The notes: a model not told the origin generated them from the letters alone. Shown: positions 33,841 through 46,144, numbered from the stretch's first letter. The stretch: 64,000 nucleotides of DNA from Cricetomys ansorgei (GCA_026225945.1 JAMJFZ010001133.1:5786501-5850500); one strand, 5' to 3'. Program-made: numbers and translations.

Positions 33841-34564
33841 TCTCTTTTTTAAGCCAGAACAACTTTTGTTGTTTATTAAACCCAGTGTAGTATATATCAA
33901 GGAGTGCCTGGGCATTATCTATCTTGTACCTATTTTGAGTAAAATGTCAATAAACAAACAAATGCTCATATGTTAATATGGTGTTGGCATATCTACCTTT
34001 AAATTGATAGACATTACTGTATTTTCAATATTTTGTTCAATATTTTCTTTCTTCAAGAGTCTCCATTTATTTCCTCATGTTGACCATTTAACTCTCCATT
34101 TCTAGCAATAATGTGTTACTAGGGTCCCTTTATTACACCTTTGAAAAGCTCTTTATTAGCTTACTGATGTAGGCTTCCTTGAGGTGTGAGATGCTCTCTC
34201 TATATATCCACTCCTGCATTTTCCTTACCCTTAGTAAGGCTGAGTAGTTATTCAAATAACCATTGGCTATTTTTATACATCTTCCTTTAGAAGAATTGAT
34301 GAAATTATTTACCTATTTGTAAAACATGTTATTTAAATTTTGGTGACTAAGTTTTATGTTTTTTTTTTTTTTTAATATTCTTTGTGTATCAAGCACATAT
34401 TTGGTTTGACTATTGGATTGACTTTTTCTGATTTTACTTGTTTCCTTTGCTGTACAGAAAAACTATGCCTACAATGAAGAAATATGAGACCTTGGTGGCC
34501 TGGAAAAGATGTGAAAAAAGATGTAATACAAAGCAAACTTTAGACGTACGAGGCTATGAAGACA
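33841..34564. other. Unique AT-rich sequence
   Basis: No feature recognised. A T run lies at 34360-34374. Confidence 0.55.
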
Positions 34565-34750
34565 AGCTTGAGGGCTAAAAAGACAACTTGCCAGTTGAGA
34601 GTGCTTGTTGCTCATGTAAGGACTTGAGTTTGGTTGCCACAACTCACAATGCCCCCAAACCACTCAGTTCCACTGGTACTGTGTACATGTGGTTCACAGA
34701 TATAATGACAGGCAAAACACCCATGGATGTAAAATAAAAATGAAAAGCAT
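34565..34750 (+). repeat. B3 SINE
   Basis: 'Gagggctaaaaagacaactt' for the head, 'gagagtgcttgttgctc', 'ggacttgagtttggttgcc', 'cactcagttccactgg', 'caggcaaaacacccatgg', 'gtaaaataaaaa' tail. Confidence 0.8.
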
Positions 34751-34774
34751 CAAGAATGACCCTTGATAACTGTT

Positions 34775-35065
34775 GGTTGTGAGCTTAGCCTTTAATAGCT
34801 GTGCCATCTGCATGTGTGAACATGCACGTCTCTGTATCTATATGTGCTTCTTGTGCTTTGGCTTTGGCTCTTTTTCTTATTGGTTTGTTTTGTCCTATTC
34901 CATTTTTTTGTTTAATTTATCTTTATTTTACTTTTATTCCTTAGATTCCCATTTGTATTCTAAGAAGAGCCAGAAAGGATGTGAGTCTGGGAGGAAAGGT
35001 AGGGAGGGCCTTGGAGGAAAAACCATAGTCAGAATATATTATATGAAAAAAATCTATTTTTAGTA
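34775..35065 (+). mobile_element. L1 (Lx-type) 3' end, 5'-truncated
   Basis: Sense L1 3' end directly after a B3: 'tttcttattggtttgttttg', 'ttattccttagattccc', 'ttgtattctaagaagagcc', then a purine-rich 'ggaaaggtagggagggcc' and 'gaaaaaaatctatttttagt'. A 96-codon frame crosses it and is not a gene. Confidence 0.82.
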
Positions 35066-35663
35066 AAGAATTATAATAATCATTTAAAGAATTTGTTCAT
35101 GTTTCTACTTTTATAAATTGCAAATTTTAAAAATGTTCAAATACTTTAAACATATTTCAATAATTTCATAAGTTTATATGTGATTTTGTGAGTTATTTGT
35201 CAAGTACAACTAGAGATATTAAAAACATTCTCAGATAATTTTGTAAATTTGAAAGTATATTCTGAGTTCCTAAAAGCTCATTAAAGTAGCCATTTTAGTA
35301 CAAAAATTTCAAATGCAAACTGTTGAACTTGTGAAGGAACCACATTTCTACCCAAGGAAGCAATTCATTGTAGATATTTTTCTCTTTGTTGTAACTGATG
35401 ATTTTACACTGTGGTTTGAAACCAGATTACACAAAATTGCTGTATTTCCTGACTCCACAGTTCACCTCAACCACCTCAAGAAATAGCTTGATTTACACTT
35501 CATTTTTAAGTGTCTTAAGTATGATTTTTTTTCTCTTTGAACTGGCTTTTGTTCTGATTTTATATTCTTCATAGCAATCTAATTAACACCTAATTTGTTC
35601 ATATGAAGGGTCAAAATATAAAACCTCAGACCATTGTAAGGTGTTTAACACGAGTGCTTTGTG

Positions 35664-35670
<7 letters not shown>
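35066..35670. other. Unique AT-rich sequence
   Basis: No feature recognised. Confidence 0.55.

Positions 35671-35711
<41 letters not shown>
35669..35711. repeat. (AT)n microsatellite
   Basis: About 42 uninterrupted AT bases. Confidence 0.97.
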
Positions 35712-35714
<3 letters not shown>

Positions 35715-35894
35715 TCTTCCATTTCGTTAAACACAATAAAACATAAGAGTTCACTCCACTATTAAAGTATAAGTCAATAATCTCGAGAGGTTTAAGGAGA
35801 ATTTGAGCAAATGTTTTGTTCTTTGAGAGCCACTTGCTTATTGACTCATGATAGCTATGAACTTGTTACAACACTGTTTTGAATATTCACTTAT

Positions 35895-36125
35895 TTTATT
35901 TTATGTATGTAAGTGCTTTGATGACAAATATGTGTGTGTACAACATAAATGCCTGATACCTACCAAGACCAAAAAGAAACATCTATATGGTACACACACT
36001 TATCTACAGGCAAAACACTGATGATTGTGAGCCACCTAGTGAGTGCTGGGAGCTGAATTTGACTCCTCTGCTCTTGCCTCAAGTGTGCTTTATACATTTC
36101 TATAATTTAATCTTACTGACCAGAT
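35895..36125 (-). repeat. B3 SINE, near full length
   Basis: Reverse-complement B3: 'ttttatgtatgtaagtgc' tail, 'aacataaatgcctgatacc', 'gattgtgagccacctagtg', 'agtgctgggagctgaatttg', 'actcctctgctcttgcc'. Confidence 0.8.
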
Positions 36126-36707
36126 ACTGTTCTGTAATATGTGTGTAATCTACAGATTTCGGTAATGATTAATCCTATTCTGTCAAGATCCAGAAAGTTT
36201 GTTTGCAGCTAATGTCTTCTTTGAGAAGGATATATAAACAAATATTTATATTTATAAGATATCAGATATCTCAAATTTTTACTCTACAGAGTGAAAAAAT
36301 ATACCTCCCAAACACAGAAAAAGATAACCAGCACCCTTGAAATAGGCATTTTTTTATTTAACATGTTAGTTTTTCTTTTTCTTGTTGATACAGTAATTCC
36401 AAGTTACTACATTGTCTTCCTGTAAGTGATCATTCTGGGCAAAAATCTATGTGAAAGAAAATAACTGACATTCTTAGGGCAGTGCTACTCCAACTTAGTG
36501 TAGACTTTAATGACATCAAAAGGGATGTGAAAGTATTTTGGGATCAACAGTGAACACATTTTGGAAATGTTTAACCTTGATACCCAAATGCACAACATTT
36601 GCCTTCCAACAGGATGTGTTTAACACCATACGCCATGACTTTTCAATTGTCTTTGGAAACTGTAGCACTTGCATTCACAAAACCCACAGCTCCCTGTCTA
36701 TGAACAC
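36126..36707. other. Unique sequence
   Basis: No feature recognised. Confidence 0.55.
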
Positions 36708-36709
36708 GC

Positions 36710-36751
<42 letters not shown>
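36704..36751. repeat. (CA)n microsatellite
   Basis: About 46 bases of CA with two early CG interruptions. Confidence 0.97.
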
Positions 36752-36753
<2 letters not shown>

Positions 36754-37099
36754 TGCGATATACTTTGTCAAACTCTTCAATGGCATAATCCAATGTATAG
36801 GAATATTAATTCCAAGAGATTCCAAACCCGTTTTCCATGCTGATTCTCAAATCAGATTATCTGCAAGAAAAAGTCTGATTTCATTCTATAATTAAAGTAA
36901 AATTTTTGAGAAAAGGATTCTTTAGTTTTCATCTCCCCATTAAAATATGATAGAATATCTGGATCAAACACAGAAAAACAAGATGCCATGGTTCACATAA
37001 TTTTTTAGAGATCTTGCATTTGTTGACCTCTACAGGTGTCAAGTTCAGAAAATGTTCAGAAAATGTTCATAATATGTGACAATATCATTAAATATAAGC
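36752..37099. other. Unique AT-rich sequence
   Basis: No feature recognised. A direct doublet of 'aaaatgttca' occurs at about 37050-37070. Confidence 0.55.
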
Positions 37100-37400
37100 T
37101 TCCCTGGGTCTGGAGGACTTTACTCATCACATAAAAGCATTTATTGTATAAACATGTGAACCTGGGTTCAATTCTTCCATATAAAAATTTTGCTGTGGTC
37201 ATGTCCATTTGTATTCCAATACTATGGAGTGTGGTATCAGGAGAGTCATTGTGGGTTGCCGGCTGAAAATCCAGTTCCAGGTTTAGTAGAGGACCTTGCC
37301 AAGGTAAAGAGAAGAGACTTAGAGAACCCATCTCACATCCTCCCAGGCCCTTTCACACAAATGTGGATTCACATTATAATGCTTGTGTAAATATATAAGA
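37100..37400 (+). repeat. B4/RSINE1 SINE
   Basis: Head: 'gggtctggaggactttactc', 'aaaagcatttattgtataaac', 'gaacctgggttcaattc', 'ccatataaaaatttt'. B1-like half: 'gctgtggtcatgtccatttg', 'attccaatactatggag', 'ccagttccaggtttag'. The whole element is mutated but in order. Confidence 0.75.
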
Positions 37401-39160
37401 CACACACAACCAGACACTGAGCACTCAAAGAATAATACGTATTTATTTTAAAATGTTACCTTAATTCTAACTCATCAGGTATTATTCAGGAAGATGTGTC
37501 CTCCACACCAACATTATCTACTGCTGCTTCCAAGTAGAGTATTTACCAATGTATCTAGACATCCTCAATTTGTGTTTTGTGCAGTAAGGGGGGAAGATTA
37601 GTCAAGAGAGAAAGGAGTTCCCATAGCAGTTTTAAAAGTTAGATATGTTTTAGAAAAGAGTTTGCAGGGATGTGGGAATTTCTGCAGTGGCAGGTCATAA
37701 TACACCAAGCAAATTTTCTGCTTCTCCAGTAGTATTATCAACAGCAAGAAATATGCTGGCCTTTGTATAACAGAGGAAATGCACTACCCAACAAACCTTT
37801 CATACCTATCTATATTAAAAGCTAACTACCACCACCACCACCACCACAGCCACCATCAAAACAACAACAACAAAAATGAAAGTTTACATACTAAGAAAAT
37901 TGTTAATTATTAAAAATCATAAGATTATGTTGATGATGGGCTCGATTGCTGGTTGAAGTAAAACAAAGGTGTCAAGAGTCACAGTTGCTTCTGAATACAA
38001 ATGAATTAAAATATACTTCTCAGTTTGATATCAAATTAAATGTAGGCATATGTTTCAAGTTATCTAGTGCTAGAACTTAAAAGAACATATCTAGATAATT
38101 TTCCCAGGTGCAGTACTTTATATTGAAGGGAAGGGTGATAGCTATTAAATATACATTGCACAAAACAGTACTGTGAAAAGTTAAGATTATTCTTCATATT
38201 ACATGTTTAGTATTTGTAAGCATTTTAGCTGAAAAATGAGCAAACTTCCCACTGTCCACTAATTTAATTTTAATAATATTTTAATTTGCAACCAAAAGCC
38301 ACTTATTTTTGTCAGTATTCTTGGAAAGTTTTCTTTCCACATCTCTTTGATCATACAGAAACACAGAATATCATACATTTATTCTGGCCCTTTCTTATTT
38401 TGGAGGACTGTGCATTATTCTTTGATTTTAAGAAGAGAGATAAAATTTGCAATCTGTCACAGACTTTTTCTCATAACCTTGGACCCATTTCATCATTGCT
38501 AAATTGCAAACTTGATGAAAAGTCATTTCCATTTTCTTCATTGATTTAAAAGTGATAGAATTTGAGAACTGCTGTTCTTGATGATCAAATTCTACCACAG
38601 CAATGTTTGTATTTGTATCCAGTTGTTTCCTCCTGCCTTTTTGCTAACATGCTCCTTTAATGCAACCATAGGTTATATCTGAGAGGAAAGTGATTTTTCA
38701 TTGGTTAATTAGGCCAAGGTGTCTGTTTGTATGTACAGTGGATCTTGATGTGAACATTGTATGTACACTACTGGTACTCAAGTTTGAACGTAATATGTCC
38801 TGTGTTTGAGTACATGGTTCCATGATAGTGGCAATATTTTGGAAGGTCATAGTGTAGAAGTTAGGGTCTTGTGGAAAAAGCACATCACTGAGCATGGGGA
38901 TTTTTCTGATTCATGAGTGAGATAGTCATGTGATCAGCCACATGATCATTTTTTACCTCATTATAATAAACTATTCCTCTTGATCCACCCTCCCAAAAAA
39001 TCCAAACAAAACAAAATCAAACTACTAAGCCATTTTCTCCCCCAAATTGATTGCTTTACCCTGCCCAGGTTATTTTATAATATTAACAGAAAATAAAGTA
39101 ATACATTAGAACATGCCACAGATATATTAAGAAAACAGAGACTGTTGTGTGCTTTATTAG
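37401..39160. other. Unique sequence with a small (CCA)n and a hairpin
   Basis: No gene or interspersed repeat recognised in about 1.7 kb. It holds a short ACC repeat at 37828-37849, CAA steps after it, and a perfect 10-bp inverted repeat at 38556-38594. Confidence 0.5.
38556..38594. other. Inverted repeat (hairpin)
   Basis: Arms TAGAATTTGA (38556-38565) and TCAAATTCTA (38585-38594) are exact reverse complements. Inside, GAAC (38566-38569) and GTTC (38574-38577) can also pair. There is no T run after it and no sign of a function. Confidence 0.7.
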
Positions 39161-39400
39161 TTGTTTCAAAACACATACACTATATCATATACGTACATAT
39201 ATATGTATACATATGTGTATGAATTTCTGTTACTTAGTGTTCTCCAAAACGAAATAAGATTAGAATGTGTGTGTATACATGTGCATGTATATGTGTGCAT
39301 ATTCATGATAACGAGAGACACAGATATGCACATACACACACACACACACACACACATAGAAAGAGAGAAAGAGAGAGACAGACTGACAGACAGACACAGA
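39161..39400. repeat. TATG/CA-rich patches and GA-rich tract
   Basis: TATACA-like steps at 39175-39215 and 39265-39305, a (CA)n at 39330-39356, then GAGA and ACAG steps to about 39400. The frames on both strands here are low complexity. Confidence 0.85.
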
Positions 39401-39409
39401 TTGTTGGTT

Positions 39410-39771
39410 TTTCTATTTTTTTATTTCAAATATAATTTTACATACCATATATTGTGTTAGAGTTTTCCCTCCTCCAACTCCTACGAGATGCACCCTACCT
39501 CTCTTCCATCTAAATACACCCCCTTTCTACCTGTACTAGAAAATAGACACCTAAAGAATTTAATAAAATAAAAACACAAAATAAGACAAAACTAAAACAA
39601 AAAGAACAGGAATAGGACACAATAATCAACAGTAGAAAAAGAGCCAAAGAAAAAACCCAAGAAATTGCATATCAGTGCAGAGACACACATTCATACACAA
39701 AGGAATCCCATAAAAACACAAAACCAGAAGAAGCCATAGTATATACATATGCAAAGAACCTGTATGGTAAA

Positions 39772-39802
<31 letters not shown>

Positions 39803-40190
39803 GCCCTGACTCAACAGTATGAGATCGAGAACCTCCACAAATGCCTTTTAATTCATTTTTTTTTTTTTTTTAGGCAACTACTGCCAGGCATGCAGCCTAC
39901 ACTTAAGAGTGGTTTGTATCTCCAGTGAGACTCTGATGAAGAAAATTAATTTTTTATTTGAGAGTGGTTATCAATTGGAGATATCTTCTGGATTAAGCAT
40001 GTGGACTTGTATTTACTTCTCCTTTCAGTGCTGGGACTCCATCTGGCATAAACCCCTGCAGGCCCCGAGCATCCTGCAGAACAGTAGTATTTAACTTTCC
40101 CTTAGGACCCTGGCCTATTTGGTCCCAGGTTTTTGCCCACCTGAGCAGTGAAGAGGATAGGCTCCATCTCATGAAATGGGCCTTAATATT
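39410..40190 (-). mobile_element. L1 (Lx-type) 3' UTR, antisense, with internal deletion
   Basis: The plus strand shows the reversed L1 3' end: 'tttttatttcaaatataatt', a C-rich 'ttttccctcctccaactcc', 'aggaatcccataaaaacac', 'taagagtggtttgtatctcc', 'gagtggttatcaattggag', 'cttctcctttcagtgctggg', then 'cagaacagtagtatttaac', 'cctggcctatttggtccc' and 'ctccatctcatgaaatggg'. As I recall L1, several hundred bases lie between the 'gcaggcccc' and 'cagaacagtag' blocks, so an internal deletion near 40070 is likely. An (ATCA)n of seven units is embedded at 39773-39802. Confidence 0.85.
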
Positions 40191-41479
40191 GGTTCATTAC
40201 TCCTGCAGACCATGGTAGCTGCCAACACAACAGCCCAGGCTCTTATCAAAACTAGTGATTATTATAACCACCCCCAAACTGACAGAAAGGCCCAGTTGCT
40301 TAGTTTGTTATTTGCAGAAATTAATTTACATAATTTTGTGATACAGAATGTGTCTCTAACATCCAAGACAGGCCAGCAGGCTATTGGCTCACAGAACATC
40401 TTGATACTGTCCTCAAATCAGAAGGCAGAATGCTGTAAGTCTCACATCTTCTGGGTAGATGAATCTTCAGGAACTTCAAGGTTTCATGAATTGTGTGAGG
40501 CCCACTAACAGTCACCTAGGACAATTTGCTTCACTGAGATTTCTAAATGTAATCTTATAATGAAATTTCACGAGAACACCACTAATCAAATATTTGGACA
40601 CTATGCCCTACCCTAGTGAAAACATTATATTAAACACCACAAAATCCACTGACTTAGAAGTTTGAATCTGCAGTATAGGTGTTCTCTACATAAATCAGAG
40701 TAGTCAGAGTGTCAAGAACACTCCCGGATTTCAAAAATATATATGTACTATCAAAACAATTCATGTTGTGTTATGAACAGTATAATAATGAGAATAACAT
40801 AGTTGTTGCAAGATCTTTGAGAAAACTAAGGCACTAAATGCTTTGATATCACCCTTTCTTTTTCGCAATGCTCACAGCAATTAAAAATCAAAACAAATAA
40901 ACAAAAAATGAAAAACCTCAATTGAAACTAAGAAAGACAAAAATGTCCTTATAAATATTGTCTGAAAGAGGATTAAACTCCCATACATGGACTTAGAATT
41001 CAGTAAGCTAGTATTAGCTGCCAAGGAACCCATTTTCCTTTCATATTTGTGGATGCTGCTTAATAGTAGCTTAATAAACTAAGCTAAAGATGTCAAGGCT
41101 CCCAGGGTCTTAATTAAAATCCCAGTCCCAATGGTAAGGAGAGTGGGCAAGAGCCAGTATAGAGAAAAGCAGTGACCTTGGTCTGGGCTGGCACCACAGG
41201 ATACTCTGGTTACTCTTCCTTCCAGCTTGTACCCAGCAGCCTCTCTTTGTGACTAGGATGTCTCATACCATGTGTGGGTATTTTCTTAGCCTCCCCATCC
41301 TGTTTCCCTAGAACAGTTGGCCTGTGAGCATTACACATGCCTTATCCCTCTTGTATCACCACTAGCCATGCATAGAAAATAGTCTTGAACAGGAATCAAT
41401 CTTACTGATGAAGACACAGTAAAACACATACATTAGGAGTTGACACAGACACTAAAAAGACCCATCTCAAGATTTGAAT
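40191..41479. other. Unique sequence, possibly more decayed L1 at its left
   Basis: A 110-codon plus-strand frame (40176-40508) begins within the L1 fragment. I do not recognise a domain in it. The rest is unique DNA. Confidence 0.45.
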
Positions 41480-41830
41480 GTAAAATGCTCCAACCACATC
41501 CCCCTTATTCTCAGGGGGAACTGAGACTATTGAAAACCTATTCCCTGGTTGATGGTTCTCCTTTGGAAGGTTCTAGAACCTTTAGGGGAGAAAGCCTCTG
41601 TGAAGAAATCATGTCACTGGTGTCAGGTTTGCTAGTCTGGCTCAATTTCCTGATTGCTCTCTGATTCCTGACCGCACATGCAATGTGCTCAGGTGACTCA
41701 GGCTTGTGCCACACTTTCTCCACCATGATAGACTGTATCCTTTCAACCTGTGAGCCAAAATAACTCCTCCACTCTTACATCACTTCCTGTCATATATTTG
41801 ATCACAGCAATAAGAAGGGTAAATGCTACA
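41480..41830 (+). mobile_element. MTD-type MaLR LTR
   Basis: Matches MTD in order: 'ttggaaggttctagaacc', 'ttaggggagaaagcctctg', 'ttcctgattgctctctg', 'ttcctgaccgcacatgcaat', 'ccaccatgatagactgtatc', 'aacctgtgagccaaaataac', 'tatttgatcacagcaataag', 'aagggtaaatgctaca'. The AATAAA signal is mutated to AATAAC. Confidence 0.8.
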
Positions 41831-42414
41831 ACTGCATAACTGCTTAACTGCTTCTAGTGTCTGAGGTTAATATTTGAAACAGCTTGGGCTTGAGTATTTG
41901 CATGGAACATGGATAACAAAAGTTCTCTATTGAAAACTGGCTACATTTCAATAATGACTGATTATTATTTTAGGTCATCCTGTCTTTTCCCCCTACAGGG
42001 AGTGATTTACAGTCCACACAAAGAGAGAGTTGCATCACCTCATGCTTCCAATGATCAGAATCTGCTCTTTTGTTCCAAAGCAGCCACTTTCTTTTATCGC
42101 AGCACATCTCTGAGTGAGGAATGAAACTCTGCAGATCATCATAAGTTACTTTATGGCCAGAAAAGAGACAGACAATATAGTACCATGGCATGCTTCCTCA
42201 TTACAGCCCCTTTTCGCTTAAATTTTTACAATTCATGTCTTGTCGCAATTTACTGTTTGTCTGATCACTTGTCTTTACAAGATGATGAAAAGTCAACTTT
42301 ACTAGTTCCAAATATTTCAAAACTTGTTAAAATTCATTTCCCTTCCTCATACAGATGAGACAAAGCCAGTAAATGTTTTGGTACATATAGGAGATTTGAA
42401 AGCAAGCATCATTT
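41831..42414. other. Unique sequence
   Basis: No feature recognised. Overlapping frames at 41909-42124 (+) and 41970-42191 (-) have no domain I know. Confidence 0.5.
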
Positions 42415-42605
42415 AGATTTAGTAGGTTTCATGTATGTATGCATGTATGCATGTAACAATAATAAGAAAAAAGAAATCATGAATTTAAGATGGATTAGGG
42501 GAGGACAAAGAAGGAGATAGAGTGGGGAAAGGGAAAGACAAGTGAAATGATGTAAATTCATGAAGAAATCTCAAAAATAATTAGAAGATATTTCGAGTCA
42601 ATATC
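42415..42605 (+). mobile_element. L1 (Lx-type) 3' end, short
   Basis: ATGT/ATGC steps at 42432-42453, then 'aagaaatcatgaatttaag', a purine-rich 'agaaggagatagagtgggg', and 'aatctcaaaaataat'. This is the same ending as the L1 at 58370-58625. Confidence 0.7.
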
Positions 42606-43299
42606 TGAAATTAATCCTAAAATTGAGGACGTAAAACAGTCTGTGTGTTTTGTGCTCACATAGTTTCAACATACTAAAGTTCATACCACTATAGCTTGAA
42701 TTCCTTACTCTTTAATGAATTATGTGCAAATGTTCAGATATGGGAAATTAGTCTTTCCTGTCTTTCATTTTGGTAAGAAGTCAAATATTAGCTTATGCAT
42801 TGAGGAAATATTCTTCAGAATTATGTGAATTTATAAATATTATGTATATTTGCCTAGTATATTTGAAATCATTTTATCTTTTTTTTCTGCCAATACTCAA
42901 ATATTTTCATTCTGTACAGTATTTATCTATGTGAATAAACTGTAATCAATATCTGATATCATCATCACAAAACACAACTGTCCTTTGTGCCTCTGATTTT
43001 TTATACTAAGGGATCATGCTCTCTTAACTGAAAAAAATCAGTTATTTGATATTCTTCATTATATATTACTCATACATTAATCTTCTTAATTTTTTTTGAT
43101 GGTTGTTTAATCTGGAGTTTAAATTAACTTTTCTCTTTCAGTTAACTTTTCTCTTTATCATTAGTTTTTCTAATACTTATTCTTTTTCATTTCTTTTGAA
43201 ACAATCAAAATTTGGAATTTTTCATTTTTATTTTCCTCATTTCTTTGGTCTCTAATGCAAGAAAGCTGATGTAATATATTTTGTGTGGATGCATGTTTT
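42606..43299. other. Unique AT-rich sequence
   Basis: No feature recognised. A short doublet 'ttaacttttctcttt' occurs twice at 43124-43157. Confidence 0.55.
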
Positions 43300-43485
43300 G
43301 TCTGCATGTATGTCTGTGTCCCATATGTAATCTGTGCCCAAGGAAGCTAGAAAAAAGTGTTGGGTACCCTGGAACTGAACTTAGTGTGAGCCTCTGTGTG
43401 AGTGCTAGGAATTGAACCTGGGTCCTCTTGAAGAACAGTTAGGAATCTTAACCTCTGAGCCCTCTCTCCATCCTCCCCACCAACT
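43300..43485 (-). repeat. B3 SINE
   Basis: Reverse-complement B3: 'tctgcatgtatgtctgtgtc', 'gtaccctggaactgaac', 'gtgctaggaattgaacctgg', 'gtcctcttgaagaacag', 'cttaacctctgagccctctc'. It is well preserved. Confidence 0.88.
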
Positions 43486-43679
43486 ATATTTTATTATAGT
43501 GGGAAAATAAGACAGGATTGTATTACATGTTAGTATCTTCTAGGAATATAAGCCTGGAAGAATGTAAAGCTACTTAAAACTTGTAATTGAATGTGCAAGA
43601 CCAGAAATAATGGGTTGCCTTGAATGAAATAGGCTTGAATAAACATTTCAAAAGTTTCAGACATTAAAAACATTATTAC

Positions 43680-43835
43680 TGCTGGGAAGTGGTGGCGTGT
43701 GCCTTTAATCCCAGCACTTGAGAGGCAGAAGCAGTCAGATCTCTGTGAGTGTGAGGCCAGCCTGTTCCACAGAATGAGTTCTAGGATAGCCGAGTTACAA
43801 CAAAGAAACCCTGTCTTGAAAAACCAAAACAAAAA
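43680..43835 (+). repeat. B1 SINE, full length
   Basis: 'Gggaagtggtggcgtgtgcc', 'tttaatcccagcacttgag', 'gaggccagcctgttccac', 'agttctaggatagccgag', 'aagaaaccctgtcttg' and an A-rich tail to 43835. The box B region is largely intact. Confidence 0.95.
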
Positions 43836-43839
43836 ACAA

Positions 43840-44015
43840 ATCATTATTTATGTATATGTGTTTTTATCTGTGCTAGCGTGTATGTGTGAGTGAGTGTGTG
43901 TGTACCTGCAGAGGACAGAGCTTATAGTTGGTAGTTTGTGTTGGGAACCAAACAGACTCCATGGAAGAGCAATAAGCACTCTTAAACTCTCAACCATCTC
44001 TGAGACCTCTTAGTT
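43840..44015 (-). repeat. B3 SINE
   Basis: Reverse-complement B3 directly after the B1 tail: TGTG-rich tail, 'tacctgcagaggacagagc', 'gtgttgggaaccaaac', 'agagcaataagcactctt', 'ctcaaccatctctgag'. Confidence 0.82.
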
Positions 44016-45429
44016 TTGGACATTTTGAGAGGATGGAATATAATTAGTTGTTCAATGTCTGAAATTATAAGAGCTAAGTCAGAAAAGGAAGAGTTATGGC
44101 AATGAATTCATCTTTGCCACAATATTTAAAGTTTTTTCATAAGATACATGAAAACAGAAAGATGGATTCTAAGGCACATGCTACAAACCACACTGGATGG
44201 GGCCTACCAAGTCTTTCCCTTTCCACCCTTCTTATTGGCTCAGCCACAGTCTTCCTGTATTGCAGTACAAATTACTAAGGAAGTGTTCTTTGTGCCTTGT
44301 GCATCTTCAGCTTAATGAAAATAAGTGCATATGTGTACGTGCTGGTCTCTACTCAGCAGGACTCAAGGTGCATCTGGGAGTCTGAGGAGAGTCAGGTACA
44401 CCAAGTACGCATACACTCCAGATAGTTGTTCAATAGCAGACTTCCTCCAGGGTGCTCTTTCACATGAGACTCATAATAATATTGGAAAATTTTAAAATAA
44501 CTACAAAAAGAGGAAAAATGCATGTGTGTAATGTATTTATACAATATGGAAATATAAGTATATATGTATTTGACCTAATAGATGACATTTATTAATATTC
44601 AAATTATTTTTATGAAAGGATAGAGTTTGATAAAAGTGAAGTAATCAAGTTAGAGTTATTCAGAGCTAAAAGTTAAGGTTTATATCTCTAAATTATCTGT
44701 CATTTGCTACACAACTAGTTTAAAAACTCCCAAATTTTTGTGAGTTTGTAAATGCATATGTATGAATCTGTCTATTCAATATATATATATATATATATAT
44801 ATTCATTACAATTACCTGAAAATCTTTACAGTTTTAAAAAATATTTCTGCATACTCCCAAAGGAACTTCATAACAGATAATCTTTACAATTTAATATGAT
44901 TTTTATATGTACTTTTGTCCTCTGATGCTCATTTGTGGGGTAACTCAGCTTATTCTAATTTGAATGTATAACAAATTGTGCTATTTATACTTTTCAATGT
45001 ACTCATTTATAAAGTAGCTGATCAAATACTCACACAGAATGGAAGCTGGCCAGTGTTTCAATGTAAGACACAATCAACTCTAAACATAGCTCACTGAATG
45101 ATCTGTGTTGAAAAGTGGCCACTGTCCTTTAGAAAACCACTGAAGTGAATTTAGTGGCTGGGAAAACTGCCAGACAAACAAAAATGCAAACCAAACTCTT
45201 TAAACCATAGAATTCCAACATCAAAGTGAGCTTAATTACCACTGCTCATATCCTGTCCTACTGGGCACTTCACCTCACCCTGACAGAATCTTCTAAGTCC
45301 TTAAAGTAACAACATCAGGCTGCACGTTAGTCTGAACAAAATTTACTTTTCTCAAATTTGTTATTTGGAAATTAAATATCTAAGTCAATGATATAGAATA
45401 TTTTAAAAAACACAAAATGATAATATTTT
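44016..45429. other. Unique sequence, with one (AT)n
   Basis: No gene or interspersed repeat recognised. An (AT)n of about 22 bases lies at 44780-44802. Confidence 0.5.
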
Positions 45430-45595
45430 TATAAAAATTGATTTATTTTTAGTTATGTGTATGTGTGTGGGTGTGTGGATATGTTCATATGAGTTCTGGT
45501 ACCTATAGAGGCCAGGAGAGACTCCATGTCCCTTGGAGTTGAAGGTACAGGTGATTCTGAGATGTCTTATCTAGCTGTCTTCTGGAAAAGCATTA
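45430..45595 (-). repeat. B3 SINE
   Basis: Reverse-complement B3: 'ttgatttatttttagttatg' tail, 'tgtgtgtgggtgtgtgg', 'tctggtacctatagagg', 'cttggagttgaaggtacagg'. The tRNA-like head is missing. Confidence 0.75.
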
Positions 45596-45738
45596 CACTG
45601 TTTAAAGACTTTAAACATATATACATTTATATATTAATATATATGTAAAATTTTAAACTTAAAATTAAATTACATAATTTCTCCTATTCCCTTTCCTCCC
45701 TCTAAACTCTTCTATGTACTGATTGTCGCTTCTGTTAC

Positions 45739-45739
<1 letters not shown>

Positions 45740-45772
<33 letters not shown>

Positions 45773-45915
45773 GAATAGCAGACTATCTGTTCTCTGCTAT
45801 TTAGTGTTCCTTATATGTATATGATTTGCACTGACCCTTTGATATTGGATGACCAATTGGTTTGGATTCTGCACCACACATTCTTAACCACTGAGCAATG
45901 TCACCAGTCCTGGAT
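45740..45915 (-). repeat. (AT)n and possible SINE head fragment
   Basis: (TA)n at 45738-45772. Further right, 'tctgcaccacacattcttaacc' and 'actgagcaatgtcaccagtcc' look like the reversed head of a B2/B3 SINE. The stretch between them was not identified. Confidence 0.4.
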
Positions 45916-46144
45916 AACTTTACTTAATCTTCAATAGAAATACAGGTTTATCATAAGTAGACAAAAAAAATAGCAATTTCAGAGCATGATAAAAATTTAA
46001 AATCAGCACTGTATCTACTGGTAAGAACTTGGAAATTAAAAATAATAAAAAGTAATCCTATATTCACCTATAATTTTAATATAGATATGAACATTATGAA
46101 CATAGAGTAATTAGGAAAATATTAGTTATTATGAAATACAGTTT
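45916..46144. other. Unique AT-rich sequence
   Basis: No feature recognised. Confidence 0.55.

Noticed and set aside
39773..39802. Regular ATCA repeats considered as a short spaced array
   Set aside because: The units are contiguous 4-mers, a simple microsatellite; nothing in the window resembles a CRISPR array.
40176..40508. 110-codon plus-strand frame
   Set aside because: It begins inside an antisense L1 3' UTR and shows no domain; it does not match L1 ORF2 as far as I can tell.
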